Notes: a model not told the origin generated them from the sequence alone. A DNA stretch of 64,000 nucleotides from Candidatus Hamiltonella defensa 5AT (Acyrthosiphon pisum) (GCF_000021705.1 NC_012751.1:124001-188000); one strand, 5' to 3'. Positions 26,062 to 35,735 are shown, counted from the stretch's first letter. Made by a program: numbers and translations.

Positions 26062-27552
26062 TTATTGCCTTTTATTCTTCACCGGCACAGCTTTTATTAA
26101 AAATAATCTGACAACACTACTGGATTGTTTGCTTGAACTACGAAATAGTCCTCCAATTAAAGGAATGTCTCCCAATAAAGGAATTTTGTGCTTTGAAGCT
26201 TTTTGACTATCTTGAATAAATCCTCCCAATAAAAGATTTTGTCCAGGTTTAAGAACTGCTTGAGTCGTAATTTGAGAATTATCTATTTGAGGTAGTATTT
26301 CGGTTGTATTATTAATAGAAGGTCTCTGCTGACCATCTTGAATATCGAGATTTAATAGTACGTCTTCTTTGCCTTTATCTTTAATCATTCTAGGTGTGAC
26401 CTGCATCAGGGTACCCGTCGTTCTTGAATCTAGTTTTGCCACCTTATCCCCTTGTAATTTCGTATAAAATGTCACGTTTTTATCCAGCACCGCTTGAATA
26501 TTGTTTAGAGTGACTATAGAAGGACGCGATAAAACCCGAGCTTTTGAATGTTGTTCTAACGCATTAATTCGTACCATGAAATCATTGCCCACAACGGTAG
26601 AAAATCCACCGTCATCACTGGATATAAAACCCTTATTAAACGAAACTTTACCACCGCCCAGAGACGCAGAAGCCTCCCAATTAATACCTAACTGGTTTAT
26701 ATCCGAGGCATCAACATCAATAATCGCGACTGAAATTTCTATTTCAATCGGGCGAACATCAAGTTGTTTTACTAAACTGGCATAAATTGGCATGTTAACC
26801 ACTCTATCCCTCACAATGAGGGCGTTTTGACGAGGATCGGCCGAAAATAGGGGTAACCCTAAAGATTGATCTTTGCCAGAGGTTTTATTTTCTCCTATAG
26901 CGATGGTATTTTGTGAATTCATGTCACGTAAAACACTCACTAATCCTGGTAAAGTCACTTTTTGATCACGATATTGATAAGTGGTATCAGTGGCTGAAGC
27001 ATACTTCAGTGAAAACACCCGGACGGCTTGTTTATTGTCATTATAATTTTGCCGTTGTGTATTTAATAATGAGGTTAACTGGGTTGCACGCTCAATACAC
27101 ACAGGCACACCGCTGATTTCTACTGTATTAAGACGAGTCAAGGCTTTTAAGGCACAATTTTTCCCATTAGGGAGGCCGCTATTTTTTAAATACTTAATTA
27201 ATGCTTTGATGGGTAAATCACCAGAAGACAGAATCTGCTTTTTAATATCTTGAATTTTATAAAAATAAATGACATCACCATCAAAATACCACGTCAAATT
27301 ATATCGAGTGGATAACTCATCTAACATTTGATTAGGGGTTTTATCTTTTAATTCGCCGGAAAAAGTGTCAGTAATGTCGGGGCTTACGATCACAGGAATA
27401 CCGTAGTTAAGCCCGATTTCTTTTAGAAGTTTTCCAAGCGAGATGCCATGAGTGTAAATAAAAAACGGGGCACCTTGCCAATGAATGGTCTGTGCCTTTA
27501 AAAAGGGGTTGCTTAACAAAAAACAGATAAAAAGGCTGATGATTTTTTTCAT
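26062..27552 (-). CDS. ssaC: T3SS outer-membrane secretin SsaC/SctC
   Basis: SctC forms the outer-membrane gate ring. The ATG at 27552 gives a 496-residue protein with a signal peptide (MKKIISLFICFLLSNPFLKA), the same length as Salmonella SsaC; a longer reading from 27636 would hide the signal. Periplasmic N0/N1 domains follow (LLKEIGLNYGIPVIV, then repeats). The secretin core carries VPVIERATQL-like and IEIEISVAIIDVDASD elements, RVLSRPSIVTLNN near 355 and the C-terminal LLLGGFIQDSQ with IPLLGDIPLIGGLFRS. All core features are present. Confidence 0.95.
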   Translation of the reverse strand: MKKIISLFICFLLSNPFLKAQTIHWQGAPFFIYTHGISLGKLLKEIGLNYGIPVIVSPDITDTFSGELKDKTPNQMLDELSTRYNLTWYFDGDVIYFYKIQDIKKQILSSGDLPIKALIKYLKNSGLPNGKNCALKALTRLNTVEISGVPVCIERATQLTSLLNTQRQNYNDNKQAVRVFSLKYASATDTTYQYRDQKVTLPGLVSVLRDMNSQNTIAIGENKTSGKDQSLGLPLFSADPRQNALIVRDRVVNMPIYASLVKQLDVRPIEIEISVAIIDVDASDINQLGINWEASASLGGGKVSFNKGFISSDDGGFSTVVGNDFMVRINALEQHSKARVLSRPSIVTLNNIQAVLDKNVTFYTKLQGDKVAKLDSRTTGTLMQVTPRMIKDKGKEDVLLNLDIQDGQQRPSINNTTEILPQIDNSQITTQAVLKPGQNLLLGGFIQDSQKASKHKIPLLGDIPLIGGLFRSSSKQSSSVVRLFLIKAVPVKNKRQ

Positions 27553-27691
27553 TGTGATATCGCATTTATTTTTTTGAAAATTATCCCGAATAATATCAAC
27601 TATAGTTAAACGGGAAAATAAAGAGGGAAATATCATTCAGATTCATCATCCGATTTAGACTCATTTTGAAATGATGACCAAAAAGTTCTCA

Positions 27692-28066
27692 TCAATTTTT
27701 AGAATGATTTGATATCAGTGAGATCAGATAATGTCTAAAAGATAATAGTTGATCTAATATGGATGCCATCTGTTCTACATTGGTCCCAATATCACCATCA
27801 GCTCGACACCATAACCACCAATGTTTCTTTCTGAGTTCTAGTCCGTAATCTTGTGCCTCTTCCAAGGAGGCGAATAGTAAGCTTATATGTTTAAAGATGA
27901 CATCGTATAAAATCTTTTCTTCACATAAAAGCAATCCTACACAAACAGAATGTTGATAATCTTTTGCCTGGGCCTGGACGTTATCTAAAATAAACTCAAT
28001 GGTATTTGAGCTTTTTAAAAGCTGGATATCGGTCACCAGAGGGAGCACATTTAATATTTCTTGCAT
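27692..28066 (-). CDS. ssaB: T3SS regulator SsaB (SpiC)-like
   Basis: In Salmonella SpiC/SsaB is a cytoplasmic partner of SsaM and SsaL that controls the switch from translocators to effectors. The 124-residue product is first in the ssaB-C-D-E order, diverging from ssrA, as in SPI-2. Shared traits are the N-terminal LNVLPLVTDIQ (Salmonella LKGIPLIQDIR), a similar length and a helical C-terminus (LSFRHYLISLISNHSKN against ILKNVIRNHHK). The ATG at 28066 follows GGGAG by 5 bases; an upstream TTG would sit on that site. The call rests on position and weak similarity. Confidence 0.75.
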   Translation of the reverse strand: MQEILNVLPLVTDIQLLKSSNTIEFILDNVQAQAKDYQHSVCVGLLLCEEKILYDVIFKHISLLFASLEEAQDYGLELRKKHWWLWCRADGDIGTNVEQMASILDQLLSFRHYLISLISNHSKN

Positions 28067-28251
28067 CTCAACTCCCAAGTGAATTTGGACATTTATATTA
28101 TTAACTCAATAAGAGATTTAAAATATAAGGCGAAAACCTCAATTGAAAATGTTTGATTTTTTAAACATATCAAAGTTTAGAATAAAATTTATTGAACGCG
28201 AACTAGTACTGGTTTGACAAAATGCCCTTAAAAAATCGGGATGATAATACT
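28067..28251. promoter_or_regulatory. Divergent ssaB/ssrA control region
   Basis: This AT-rich stretch between ssaB and ssrA must hold the promoters for the ssaBCDE-translocator genes and for the ssrA sensor. In Salmonella the matching region is bound by SsrB. No individual site could be assigned with confidence. Confidence 0.4.
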
Positions 28252-30990
28252 ATGAAAAAGAATAAATCCTCATCACTGGTCAATAAATTGACCCTATTAT
28301 TGGGTATCAACTTGACGTGCATTTGGTTCATTGCAACAGCGATGAATGTTTTTTTTTCATTTGAAAACACAACAACGCGTTTGATTAAGGAGTTAGAAAA
28401 TAAAGCGGATTTACAAGTTGGATTAATCAATCAGCTGTTTCAAACAGCTGAGCGCGATGCGCTTTTATTGACACAAATTGATGAAATTGCTCCCCATAAC
28501 GCTAAAGATTTTTCTGGATCATTCATTCAAAATCAAAACTGCAATAGGTTGCCACTTCTGAGCAGTGCGCAAAATATCTTACAGGTCTCAAGAATGATAG
28601 ATCAAAAAAATTATTTTTTTAGTTTTATCATACAACCCGAAAAAGGGATCGCTCTGTTCACACCTAAAACTCTTTCTCATCAAGAGCTCATAAAAAGACA
28701 AAATGAGTTATTAGATCTGTTGTCTGGTTCTCCAAAAGACAATATTTTTTGGGGAAAACCAGTTTATGTAAAAAACGATGGATGGCATCTTTCTCTTGCT
28801 TTATGTAATAAACATGGAGGATTCTCTGGCATTGCTTTGAACATAAACCGTTTTTTTTCTCATGATCCCCAAAAAAAGAATCAGGATATTCATTTATTAT
28901 TAGATGAGGCGGGTGATCTCTTAGCGTCTTCCCACCCCCTCAGCTCAAAAAAAACAATCAATCATCTTTTGAAAGAACTTAGAACGATTAAGTTGCATGA
29001 TGGATTACAACAAACTGAAAATTTTTTGGTTTGGCGTTTACGATTACCTGTCCAAAAATTGCAACAATTGATCGTTTATCCCCGCGCCAATTTCCTAAAA
29101 GAAGCCGCTCAGCCAGCGTTAGATCAATTACCCTTTGCCATCTGCATTTTGGTATTACTTACTCTCACCGTATTTTTTTTATTACGCTATTACCTGGCCG
29201 TTCCCCTCTGGAATTTCGTTAAAATCATGAGTACAACAGGGCCGGAATCCATGGAAAAACGTCTACCAATGAATCGTCATCATGAACTAGGACGAATCGC
29301 TCAGTCATATAATGATTTACTGGATATACTTAATAAGCAATATGATACTTTAGAAACGAGAGTCAATGAACGAACACTACAGTTGGAACGCGCCAAACAA
29401 GTGGCAGAACAGGCCAATCGTCGTAAAAGCTTACATTTAACCACGATTAGCCACGAAATCCGAACACCTCTCAATGGCGCTCTTGGTGCTATTGAATTAC
29501 TCAAACATACTTCTTTGAGTCCTTCCCAATTAAAGCTGTTGGATACAACACAACAATGTTCTGCTTCTTTGTTAAGTATCATTAATGCATTACTTGATTT
29601 TTCACATATAGAATCAGGTCAGATGACATTGGTCTTAGAGCAGACGGAATTGCTGCCCATTTTAGATCAAGCCATGTTAACCATTCAAAGCCAAGCGTTT
29701 AAACATTCACTGAATTTGTATACCTTCGTCAGTAAAGAGGTGCCTTTAGTATTAAAACTAGATGCTTTACGTTTAAGACAAATTTTAATTAACCTACTAG
29801 GTAATGCGGTAAAATTCACTCAAAAGGGATCTATTTCTCTTTACGTCCAACATGAAAATCACAAGCTCTGTTTTACCGTTGAAGATACCGGTTGTGGGAT
29901 CGATGAAAAATTTCAGAAAAAAATATTTCAACCTTTTTTTCAGGCAGGAATTAACAAAGGAACAGGTCTTGGACTCACGATTGCGAGTAATTTAGCCAGC
30001 CTCATGAAAGGCACTCTGGATTTACAGAGCACTTTGAATTTAGGGACACGTGTCTGTTTTGAGATTCCTGTCAATGAAAAATATGCGCCTCCTACTATTT
30101 TCAGCGGCAGTTTATCTGCTCCCTCCTCATTAATCCCCCAACTGAACGCTTGGGGGATAGCGTGTCTGTCAAATAATGAGGTCAACCCAAAGCTTTTGGA
30201 TAAAGATCTGATTTATCTGCCAGGAAGGCTTTATTCAAATGTGAAAAAAATACTTTTTGAACAAGAACATCTCCCTGAATCAAAATTACCCGTCCAACCC
30301 TGGAAAATGAGCGTTTTATTGGTGGACGATTCAGAAATAAATCTTAAAATTATAGGCATGATGTTGTCTGAACTGGGTCATGACGTGGAGTTGGCTCATA
30401 GTGGTGATGAAGCGCTGGAGCTCGCGCATCATCAACGTTTTGATTTAGTGTTGATGGACATTCGTATGCCAAAGCTAAATGGTTTACAAACGACCAGGTT
30501 GTGGCGAACAGATCTCAAAAATAGGGATAGAGAATGCATGATTGTTGCTTTAACCGCTAACGCGAGTCCTTCAGAAAAACAAAGGGTTTGTAAAGCAGGC
30601 ATGAATGATTATTTATGTAAGCCCGTAACTATAGCAGATCTCGCCGGTATTCTTGACCTGACAGCTCAATTTCAGATAAAGCGCGATATCTCTTTAGTCG
30701 CACAGGTATCGACGCTAAAACCCGTTTTGGATACAAAAGACAAAAACCTAATATCAAAAATATATTTATCCATGTCAAAGTTAGCTGAAGAGATAGCCGA
30801 ATCCATTCACAATCCGGATCCAGTCTATCTCGCCGATCATTTACATAAATTGAAAGGGTGTGCAGGACAGGCAGGATTCATAGAATTGCAAGAAAAAGTG
30901 GTAGAGTTAGAAAAAAGTATTCATGAAAACAATAAAATAACGGAAAAAGATATCAAAGAATTAAAAAATTTAAATCAAAAAATAATATAA
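28252..30990 (+). CDS. ssrA: Hybrid sensor histidine kinase SsrA/EsrA
   Basis: SsrA senses the host vacuole environment and activates SsrB. The 912-residue hybrid kinase has an N-terminal membrane segment (about 10-32), a large periplasmic domain and a second membrane segment (about 300-318). A HAMP region follows, then HisKA with HEIRTPLNG (histidine 401), HATPase with N, G1 and G2 boxes (LGNAVKFTQ, DTGCGIDEKF, GTGLGLTIA), a receiver domain (VLLVDDSE, aspartate 736 in LMDIRMPKLNG) and an HPt domain with LHKLKGCAGQ (histidine 865). Every phosphorelay residue is present. The ATG at 28252 was preferred to one 30 bases earlier because it has GGGAT-like pairing upstream. Confidence 0.93.
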   Translation: MKKNKSSSLVNKLTLLLGINLTCIWFIATAMNVFFSFENTTTRLIKELENKADLQVGLINQLFQTAERDALLLTQIDEIAPHNAKDFSGSFIQNQNCNRLPLLSSAQNILQVSRMIDQKNYFFSFIIQPEKGIALFTPKTLSHQELIKRQNELLDLLSGSPKDNIFWGKPVYVKNDGWHLSLALCNKHGGFSGIALNINRFFSHDPQKKNQDIHLLLDEAGDLLASSHPLSSKKTINHLLKELRTIKLHDGLQQTENFLVWRLRLPVQKLQQLIVYPRANFLKEAAQPALDQLPFAICILVLLTLTVFFLLRYYLAVPLWNFVKIMSTTGPESMEKRLPMNRHHELGRIAQSYNDLLDILNKQYDTLETRVNERTLQLERAKQVAEQANRRKSLHLTTISHEIRTPLNGALGAIELLKHTSLSPSQLKLLDTTQQCSASLLSIINALLDFSHIESGQMTLVLEQTELLPILDQAMLTIQSQAFKHSLNLYTFVSKEVPLVLKLDALRLRQILINLLGNAVKFTQKGSISLYVQHENHKLCFTVEDTGCGIDEKFQKKIFQPFFQAGINKGTGLGLTIASNLASLMKGTLDLQSTLNLGTRVCFEIPVNEKYAPPTIFSGSLSAPSSLIPQLNAWGIACLSNNEVNPKLLDKDLIYLPGRLYSNVKKILFEQEHLPESKLPVQPWKMSVLLVDDSEINLKIIGMMLSELGHDVELAHSGDEALELAHHQRFDLVLMDIRMPKLNGLQTTRLWRTDLKNRDRECMIVALTANASPSEKQRVCKAGMNDYLCKPVTIADLAGILDLTAQFQIKRDISLVAQVSTLKPVLDTKDKNLISKIYLSMSKLAEEIAESIHNPDPVYLADHLHKLKGCAGQAGFIELQEKVVELEKSIHENNKITEKDIKELKNLNQKII

Positions 30991-30992
30991 AT

Positions 30993-31024
30993 AATTAATT
31001 AATTAATTAATTAATTAATTAATT
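30993..31024. repeat. (TTAA)n simple tandem repeat between ssrA and ssrB
   Basis: About eight tandem TTAA units lie just 2 bases after the ssrA stop and about 38 bases before ssrB. Such tracts slip during replication, so copy number may vary between strains. It does not lie in a coding frame. It could alter spacing in the ssrA-ssrB message or in an ssrB promoter. Confidence 0.9.
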
Positions 31025-31061
31025 ATAAAAATTTTTATTTTGAAAGCTAGGGGAAAGAAGT

Positions 31062-31694
31062 ATGAACGTAAAAATATTGATCGTAGATGATCATGAGCTC
31101 ATTATTAATGGTATCAAAAATATGCTCTCGCCTTATAAACGTTATCAAGTAGTAGGGCAAACAGAGAATGGATTAGATGTTTATAATTTATGTGTTCAAA
31201 CAGAGCCTGATATGGTCATCCTGGATTTAGGATTACCTGGAATGAATGGTCAAGAAGTGATTTTACAATTACATCGCCGATGGCCACAACTGAACATTTT
31301 AGTCTTAACTGCTCGAGAAGAAGAGCATTATGCGAGTCAAACATTAAAAATGGGGGCTCTGGGTTATGTGATTAAAAAAAGCCCTCAACAAATTTTAATG
31401 GCGGCGGTGCAAACCGTACTTGCAGGGAAACAATATATAGACCCTACTTTAAATGTGGATAGTGTACTGAAATTAATCAAAGAATCGGAGCATTATCCTT
31501 CTATATTAACCTCACGGGAACGACAAATTCTCAAACTGATTACAGAAGGGGTCTCCAATCGAATCATTGCAGACAGGCTTTATATCAGTGAAAAAACGGT
31601 AGAAACACATCGTCTTAATATGATGAAAAAACTTGATGTCCACAAAGTAGCTCAATTGATTCAGTGGTCGCAACGTTTAGGTATCAATATTTAG
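31062..31694 (+). CDS. ssrB: Response regulator SsrB/EsrB
   Basis: SsrB is a NarL/FixJ-type regulator that binds AT-rich DNA and activates SPI-2-type genes, displacing H-NS. The 210-residue product has a receiver domain with acidic pair D9-D10, phosphoacceptor D55 (VILDLGLPG), the switch lysine in YVIKKSP, and a LuxR-type helix-turn-helix (about 145-205) with LTSRERQILKLITEGVSN and ISEKTVETHR. It follows ssrA after 71 bases that contain a tandem repeat. A GGGGAAAG ribosome site lies upstream. It probably controls the operons on both sides. Confidence 0.94.
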   Translation: MNVKILIVDDHELIINGIKNMLSPYKRYQVVGQTENGLDVYNLCVQTEPDMVILDLGLPGMNGQEVILQLHRRWPQLNILVLTAREEEHYASQTLKMGALGYVIKKSPQQILMAAVQTVLAGKQYIDPTLNVDSVLKLIKESEHYPSILTSRERQILKLITEGVSNRIIADRLYISEKTVETHRLNMMKKLDVHKVAQLIQWSQRLGINI

Positions 31695-31851
31695 ATAAAA
31701 ACCACACCCAGGGCTCCTGATATACAAATTCCATGAAGATAACTTCATACTTTCAATGTAGAATCAGCATCAATCATTTTTATTGAAAAGATGAATTAAA
31801 ATATTCACTCAAACATTTTCAAAACGGCAGTGAGGAGTAGCAAGTGCTTTT

Positions 31852-32661
31852 ATGTCTATTTTTATAAAAACATCTGAAGAAATTGAAAAAATGCGAGTCG
31901 CTGGTCGTTTAGCAGCAGCAGTGTTAGAAATGATTGAACCTCATGTGAAAGAAGGGATGTCGACTGGTGAACTGGATAGTATTTGTCATGATTACATTAC
32001 AAATCAGCAAAAAGCCATTCCTGCTTGTCTGGGCTATCGGGGTTTTCCAAAATCAGTTTGTATTTCGCTTAATGATGTGATTTGTCATGGCATTCCATCT
32101 GATGAAAAAATCTTAAAAAGAGGAGACATTCTCAATATCGATGTGACCGTCATCAAAGATGGCTTTCACGGCGATACTTCCAGGATGTTTATGGTCGGAA
32201 AACCGACAATTATCGCTGAACGTCTGTGTCGTACCACCTTGGAAACACTTTATTTAGGCATCAAAATGGTGAAGCCTGGTATTCGTCTGCGCTCATTAGG
32301 CAAAGCCATGCAAGCTTTTGTTGAATCACATCATTTTTCTGTTGTACGGGAATATTGTGGACATGGTATAGGCCGAACATTTCATGAAGATCCTCAAGTA
32401 TTACATTATGATGATGAAGATCATGGTCTTATTTTGAAAGCAGGCATGACTTTTACGATTGAACCTATGGTGAACGCAGGCAAAGCACATATTCGAGTCA
32501 TGAAAGACAAATGGACAGTCAAAACCAAAGACCGCAGCTTATCCGCACAATATGAACACACCGTTGCAGTCACTCATGATGGCTGCGAAATTTTAACCTG
32601 GCGTCCAGATGAACCTGTTTCTAAGCTGATTAAGCATCAGGATTCATCCTCTTTAAGATAA
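31852..32661 (+). CDS. map: Methionine aminopeptidase (type I)
   Basis: Map removes the initiator methionine from new proteins in the cytoplasm. The 269-residue product is collinear with enteric Map and keeps the metal ligands: two aspartates in NIDVTVIKDGFHGDTS, the histidine of YCGHGIGR, the glutamate of IEPMV and the glutamate of AQYEHT. The start MSIFIKTSEEIEKM aligns with the enteric start. In E. coli glnD lies between map and dapD; here dapD follows after only 45 bases. This gene marks the return to core DNA after the T3SS locus. Confidence 0.97.
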   Translation: MSIFIKTSEEIEKMRVAGRLAAAVLEMIEPHVKEGMSTGELDSICHDYITNQQKAIPACLGYRGFPKSVCISLNDVICHGIPSDEKILKRGDILNIDVTVIKDGFHGDTSRMFMVGKPTIIAERLCRTTLETLYLGIKMVKPGIRLRSLGKAMQAFVESHHFSVVREYCGHGIGRTFHEDPQVLHYDDEDHGLILKAGMTFTIEPMVNAGKAHIRVMKDKWTVKTKDRSLSAQYEHTVAVTHDGCEILTWRPDEPVSKLIKHQDSSSLR

Positions 32662-32706
32662 ATCTTTTTGAGATACATCAAAATCATTCACTTATATTGA
32701 GAAAAT

Positions 32707-33558
32707 ATGAACATGTCAGACGCACAAAAGATGATTGAGAATGCCTATGAAAATCGCGCCAGTATCACGGCAAAAAATGTAGCTCCCTCGCTGAGGAAGA
32801 CCATTGATGAGATTATTGAGCAATTAGACAGGGGCGAACGAAGAGTTGCCGAAAAAATAAATGGGCATTGGGTAACACATGAATGGCTAAAAAAAACAAT
32901 CCTGCTCTTTTTCTGTATTCATGATAACCAGATGATAAAAGGCTTGGAAACAGCGTATTACGATAAAATACCTTTGAAATTTTCTGATTATCAAAGCGAC
33001 AGATTTTTACGTGAACGCTTACGTGTGGTTCCCCAGGCAACCGTACGAAAAGGCGCATTTATCGCGAAAAATACGGTTCTCATGCCCTCTTATGTTAACG
33101 TCGGCGCTTTTGTTGATGAGGGTACGATGATCGATACTTGGGCCACAGTGGGTTCTTGCGCCCAAATTGGTAAAAACGTTCACCTATCAGGCGGTGTGGG
33201 TATTGGAGGTGTTTTGGAACCTCTACAAACCAATCCGACTATTATCGAAGACAACTGTTTTATTGGTGCTCGTTCAGAAATCGTTGAAGGCGTGGTGGTG
33301 GAAGAAGGCGCTGTGATTTCTATGGGCGTGTTTATCAGCCAAAGTACCCGCATTTATGATCGTGAAACCCAAACGATGCATTATGGTCGTGTTCCTGCCG
33401 GTGCCGTCGTTGTTCCAGGCAGCCTCCCTGCTAAAGATGGAAGCCACAGCCTGTATGCTGCGATCATTGTGAAAAAAGTAGATGCCAAAACAAAAGAAAA
33501 AATCTCTATGAATGAATTGCTGCGTTACGATGAATGCCTACAAAAGGAATCATTTTGA
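32707..33558 (+). CDS. dapD: Tetrahydrodipicolinate N-succinyltransferase
   Basis: DapD uses succinyl-CoA to acylate tetrahydrodipicolinate in lysine and diaminopimelate synthesis. The 283-residue product has the hexapeptide-repeat left-handed helix ([20 protein letters not shown], then [13 protein letters not shown]) and the strongly conserved [21 protein letters not shown] second ATG at 32713 aligns best with the E. coli start, so the first two residues are doubtful. Its stop overlaps the ppnN start. Keeping dapD suggests the cell still makes diaminopimelate for its wall. Confidence 0.97.
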   Translation: MNMSDAQKMIENAYENRASITAKNVAPSLRKTIDEIIEQLDRGERRVAEKINGHWVTHEWLKKTILLFFCIHDNQMIKGLETAYYDKIPLKFSDYQSDRFLRERLRVVPQATVRKGAFIAKNTVLMPSYVNVGAFVDEGTMIDTWATVGSCAQIGKNVHLSGGVGIGGVLEPLQTNPTIIEDNCFIGARSEIVEGVVVEEGAVISMGVFISQSTRIYDRETQTMHYGRVPAGAVVVPGSLPAKDGSHSLYAAIIVKKVDAKTKEKISMNELLRYDECLQKESF

Positions 33559-34937
33559 TAGTAAATATCAATCCACTGGGTTCTATGGATCTGTTGTCTC
33601 ATCTAGAAGTGGACATGCTCAAACAAACACAAAATACCTATTTGTATGATCTTTTTCGTCATTGCGCGCTGGCTGTGCTCAGTTCAGGTAGCCAAACAGA
33701 CGATAGCAAAGAATTGTTATCACGTTATGAAGATTTTCGGATCAATATATTGCGCCACGAACGCGGTATTGAACTGGAGCTGATCAATCCCCCTGCTGCA
33801 GCTCTTATTGATCAAAAAATAATGAAACTATTACAGGCGAATCTCTTTTCTGTATTACGCGATATTTTATTTTTACAGGGTAAAATGTCAGAAACCCCAT
33901 TTCTTCAAGATGCAACGGCTTCTGTTTATTTAACAAATCAAGTTTTTTCTATACTCCGTCATGCGCGAGCGCTTCATACTCATCAAGAACCCAATCTTAT
34001 CGTCTGTTGGGGTGGCCATTCTATTAACACACAAGAGTATTTATATGCTCATCAGGTTGGGCATCAGTTGGGTTTGAGAGAATTGAATATCTGCACAGGA
34101 TGCGGGCCGGGTGTCATGGAAGCGCCAATGAAAGGCGCGGCGATTGGTCACGCTCAGCAACTATATAAAAAAGGGCGTTTTATTGGCATTACGGAACCTT
34201 CTATTATTGCCTCAGAGCCACCCAACCCCATGGTTAACGAGCTGATTATTATGCCAGATATAGAAAAACGCCTGGAGGCTTTTGTACGCATGGCCCACGG
34301 CATTATTATTTTCCCTGGTGGTGTCGGCACAGCAGAAGAATTTCTCTATCTTTTAAGCATTTTGATGGATGTTAAAAACAGGCATCAGATTTTACCGCTG
34401 ATTCTCACCGGCCCAGAAGAAAGCGCGGAATATTTTAATGCACTTAATACGTTTGTTATCGAAACATTGGGCCCTCAAGCCTGTCGTTTTTATCAAATTA
34501 TGATTGGTCAGGAGAAAGAAGTCGCACAAAAAATGAAAAAAATGATGAAAAAAGTCAAAGAAAATCGTTGCTACACAAAAGATGCCTATAGTTTCAACTG
34601 GTCGATTCATATTAACGAAAAACAACAGCATCCGTTTAATCCAACGCATCAAAATATGGCAGATCTCAATCTAAAATGCGACCAGGCGCCAGAGGCGCTC
34701 GCGGCTGCTTTACGTTGTGCTTTCTCAGGCATTGTGGCGGGTAATGTCAAAGAAAAAGCCATACAAGCTGTAAAAACTCAAGGGCCTTTTAAACTTAAAG
34801 GGGATCCAGACATGTTGCAACAATTGGCTCAATTATTAGAAAATTTTATTCATCAAGGACGAATGAAATTAACCGGAACGGCTTATCAACCCTGTTATGA
34901 AATTGACATCTCATCCACTTTTATCGATCAGCTGTGA
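33555..34937 (+). CDS. ppnN: Pyrimidine/purine nucleotide 5'-monophosphate nucleosidase PpnN
   Basis: PpnN (formerly YgdH) cleaves nucleoside monophosphates to base and ribose-5-phosphate and is tuned by (p)ppGpp. The 460-residue product has the LOG-family motif as [15 protein letters not shown] and [13 protein letters not shown], and matches enteric PpnN along its length. A TTG at 33555 is taken as start: it has AAGGA 6 bases upstream, overlaps the dapD stop, and yields [12 protein letters not shown], which aligns residue for residue with the E. coli start. An ATG at 33534 would extend the protein into dapD and is unlikely. Confidence 0.93.
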   Translation: MIVNINPLGSMDLLSHLEVDMLKQTQNTYLYDLFRHCALAVLSSGSQTDDSKELLSRYEDFRINILRHERGIELELINPPAAALIDQKIMKLLQANLFSVLRDILFLQGKMSETPFLQDATASVYLTNQVFSILRHARALHTHQEPNLIVCWGGHSINTQEYLYAHQVGHQLGLRELNICTGCGPGVMEAPMKGAAIGHAQQLYKKGRFIGITEPSIIASEPPNPMVNELIIMPDIEKRLEAFVRMAHGIIIFPGGVGTAEEFLYLLSILMDVKNRHQILPLILTGPEESAEYFNALNTFVIETLGPQACRFYQIMIGQEKEVAQKMKKMMKKVKENRCYTKDAYSFNWSIHINEKQQHPFNPTHQNMADLNLKCDQAPEALAAALRCAFSGIVAGNVKEKAIQAVKTQGPFKLKGDPDMLQQLAQLLENFIHQGRMKLTGTAYQPCYEIDISSTFIDQL

Positions 34938-35110
34938 TTGCCCCTCATCCTTTTGGTCATCAAATCACTGATTGCGATCTGATCGAGTGATTTCATACTT
35001 GCCATCAGTTGGAAGATCGCTATCGCCAACTGACTGTATTGGGAAAACAATTTTTGCCTTTACCAAAGGTATTCAAACAACCCCATTTAGAAATGTCAGA
35101 ACGCTGTTGA
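34934..35110 (+). pseudogene. csdE: Remnant of csdE (SufE-like sulfur acceptor)
   Basis: CsdE accepts sulfur from the cysteine desulfurase CsdA. A frame beginning at a GTG that overlaps the ppnN stop (GTGA) reads [17 protein letters not shown], a stop (TGA 34988-34990), then HQLEDRYRQLTVLGKQFLPL. These match the E. coli CsdE start HPFGTTVTAETL and WEDKYRQLIMLGKQLPAL. A second stop follows at 35108-35110, before the active-site cysteine region. Nothing recognisable follows. The gene is dead and truncated to about its first 58 codons. Confidence 0.75.
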
Positions 35111-35180
35111 TAAGCGTGAGAAAAGTGTGTATTCATATTATCTCTCCTAAAAACACACAAATTCCCCTAATACAACGCCG

Positions 35181-35212
35181 CTTTACCTCCAGACAAAGCA
35201 AACCTCATAAAA
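35181..35212. repeat. Imperfect direct repeat, left copy
   Basis: This stretch shares TTTACCTCCA, AAAG, CCTC and ATAAAA in the same order with 35787-35817, about three quarters of positions with small gaps. The two copies flank the WH2-motif gene. They could be remains of a duplicated target, or of a common coding end. They read SGGK on the minus strand in both copies. Confidence 0.4.
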
Positions 35213-35261
35213 AATTGAAAATAAAGAGAGGAGGATTTTGAGGTTTATTCAATTAATCACC

Positions 35262-35735
35262 CTAATCAGCATCAGGACCAGGACCAGTATCAAGCATTCG
35301 GTGAGTGATCATATTCTTAAAAGCAGTTGAGTCACTTGGTTTTTTCGGCGTTTCTTCTACTTTTACTTTTTTTAGAGGGACACCTCTTTGAATCTGTTCT
35401 AAGAAATTTTCTTTTGGGTCGCTCTGCGACGGTGATACTGGTGGTCGTTTCTTTGTCCGTTCCATGTCCTCTGTCTTTAGCGATATCGGTGGCGGTGTCT
35501 CTGTCGATTTTTTTTGTCCCTCTTCTAGTGTAGTTTGAGACTTTCCTGTAGAATCTGTCGGCTTATGATTCTGCACCTGCAATTCCTCCAAAAAACGCTC
35601 TGGCTTACTACCCCAAAATGCCCCTAAATCAGTAAAATGATTTAATCGCCTCATCATCACTATTAACGATAAAAATCGTGGGTGATCAGTTTCAGAATTG
35701 TTTCTTTTACTGAATACACTTAACCTCTTGTTCAA
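35262..35735 (-). CDS. Hypothetical protein with WH2-like actin-binding motif
   Basis: No full-length family is recognised for this 157-residue, lysine- and proline-rich polar protein. Residues 110-128 read NFLEQIQRGVPLKKVKVEE. This fits the WH2 consensus, an amphipathic helix with L..I..G followed by LKKV, that binds monomeric actin in WASP, and is also present in bacterial effectors such as VopL/VopF and Rickettsia Sca2. A PPP run (81-83) and Ser/Thr/Pro-rich stretches surround it, as in disordered effector tails. There is no signal peptide or membrane segment. It sits alone between a dead csdE and recJ, opposite in strand to both. The start at 35735 has no strong ribosome site, so it may be a trimmed remnant of a larger gene. 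An effector role is inferred. Confidence 0.55.
   Translation of the reverse strand: MNKRLSVFSKRNNSETDHPRFLSLIVMMRRLNHFTDLGAFWGSKPERFLEELQVQNHKPTDSTGKSQTTLEEGQKKSTETPPPISLKTEDMERTKKRPPVSPSQSDPKENFLEQIQRGVPLKKVKVEETPKKPSDSTAFKNMITHRMLDTGPGPDAD

Noticed and set aside
30993..31024. Coding phase variation by the TTAA repeat
   Set aside because: The repeat starts after the ssrA stop and ends well before the ssrB start, so it cannot shift a reading frame.
34972..35241. 89-codon plus-strand frame after ppnN
   Set aside because: It is out of frame with the csdE remnant, which explains the first part of the sequence better; it has no known relative.
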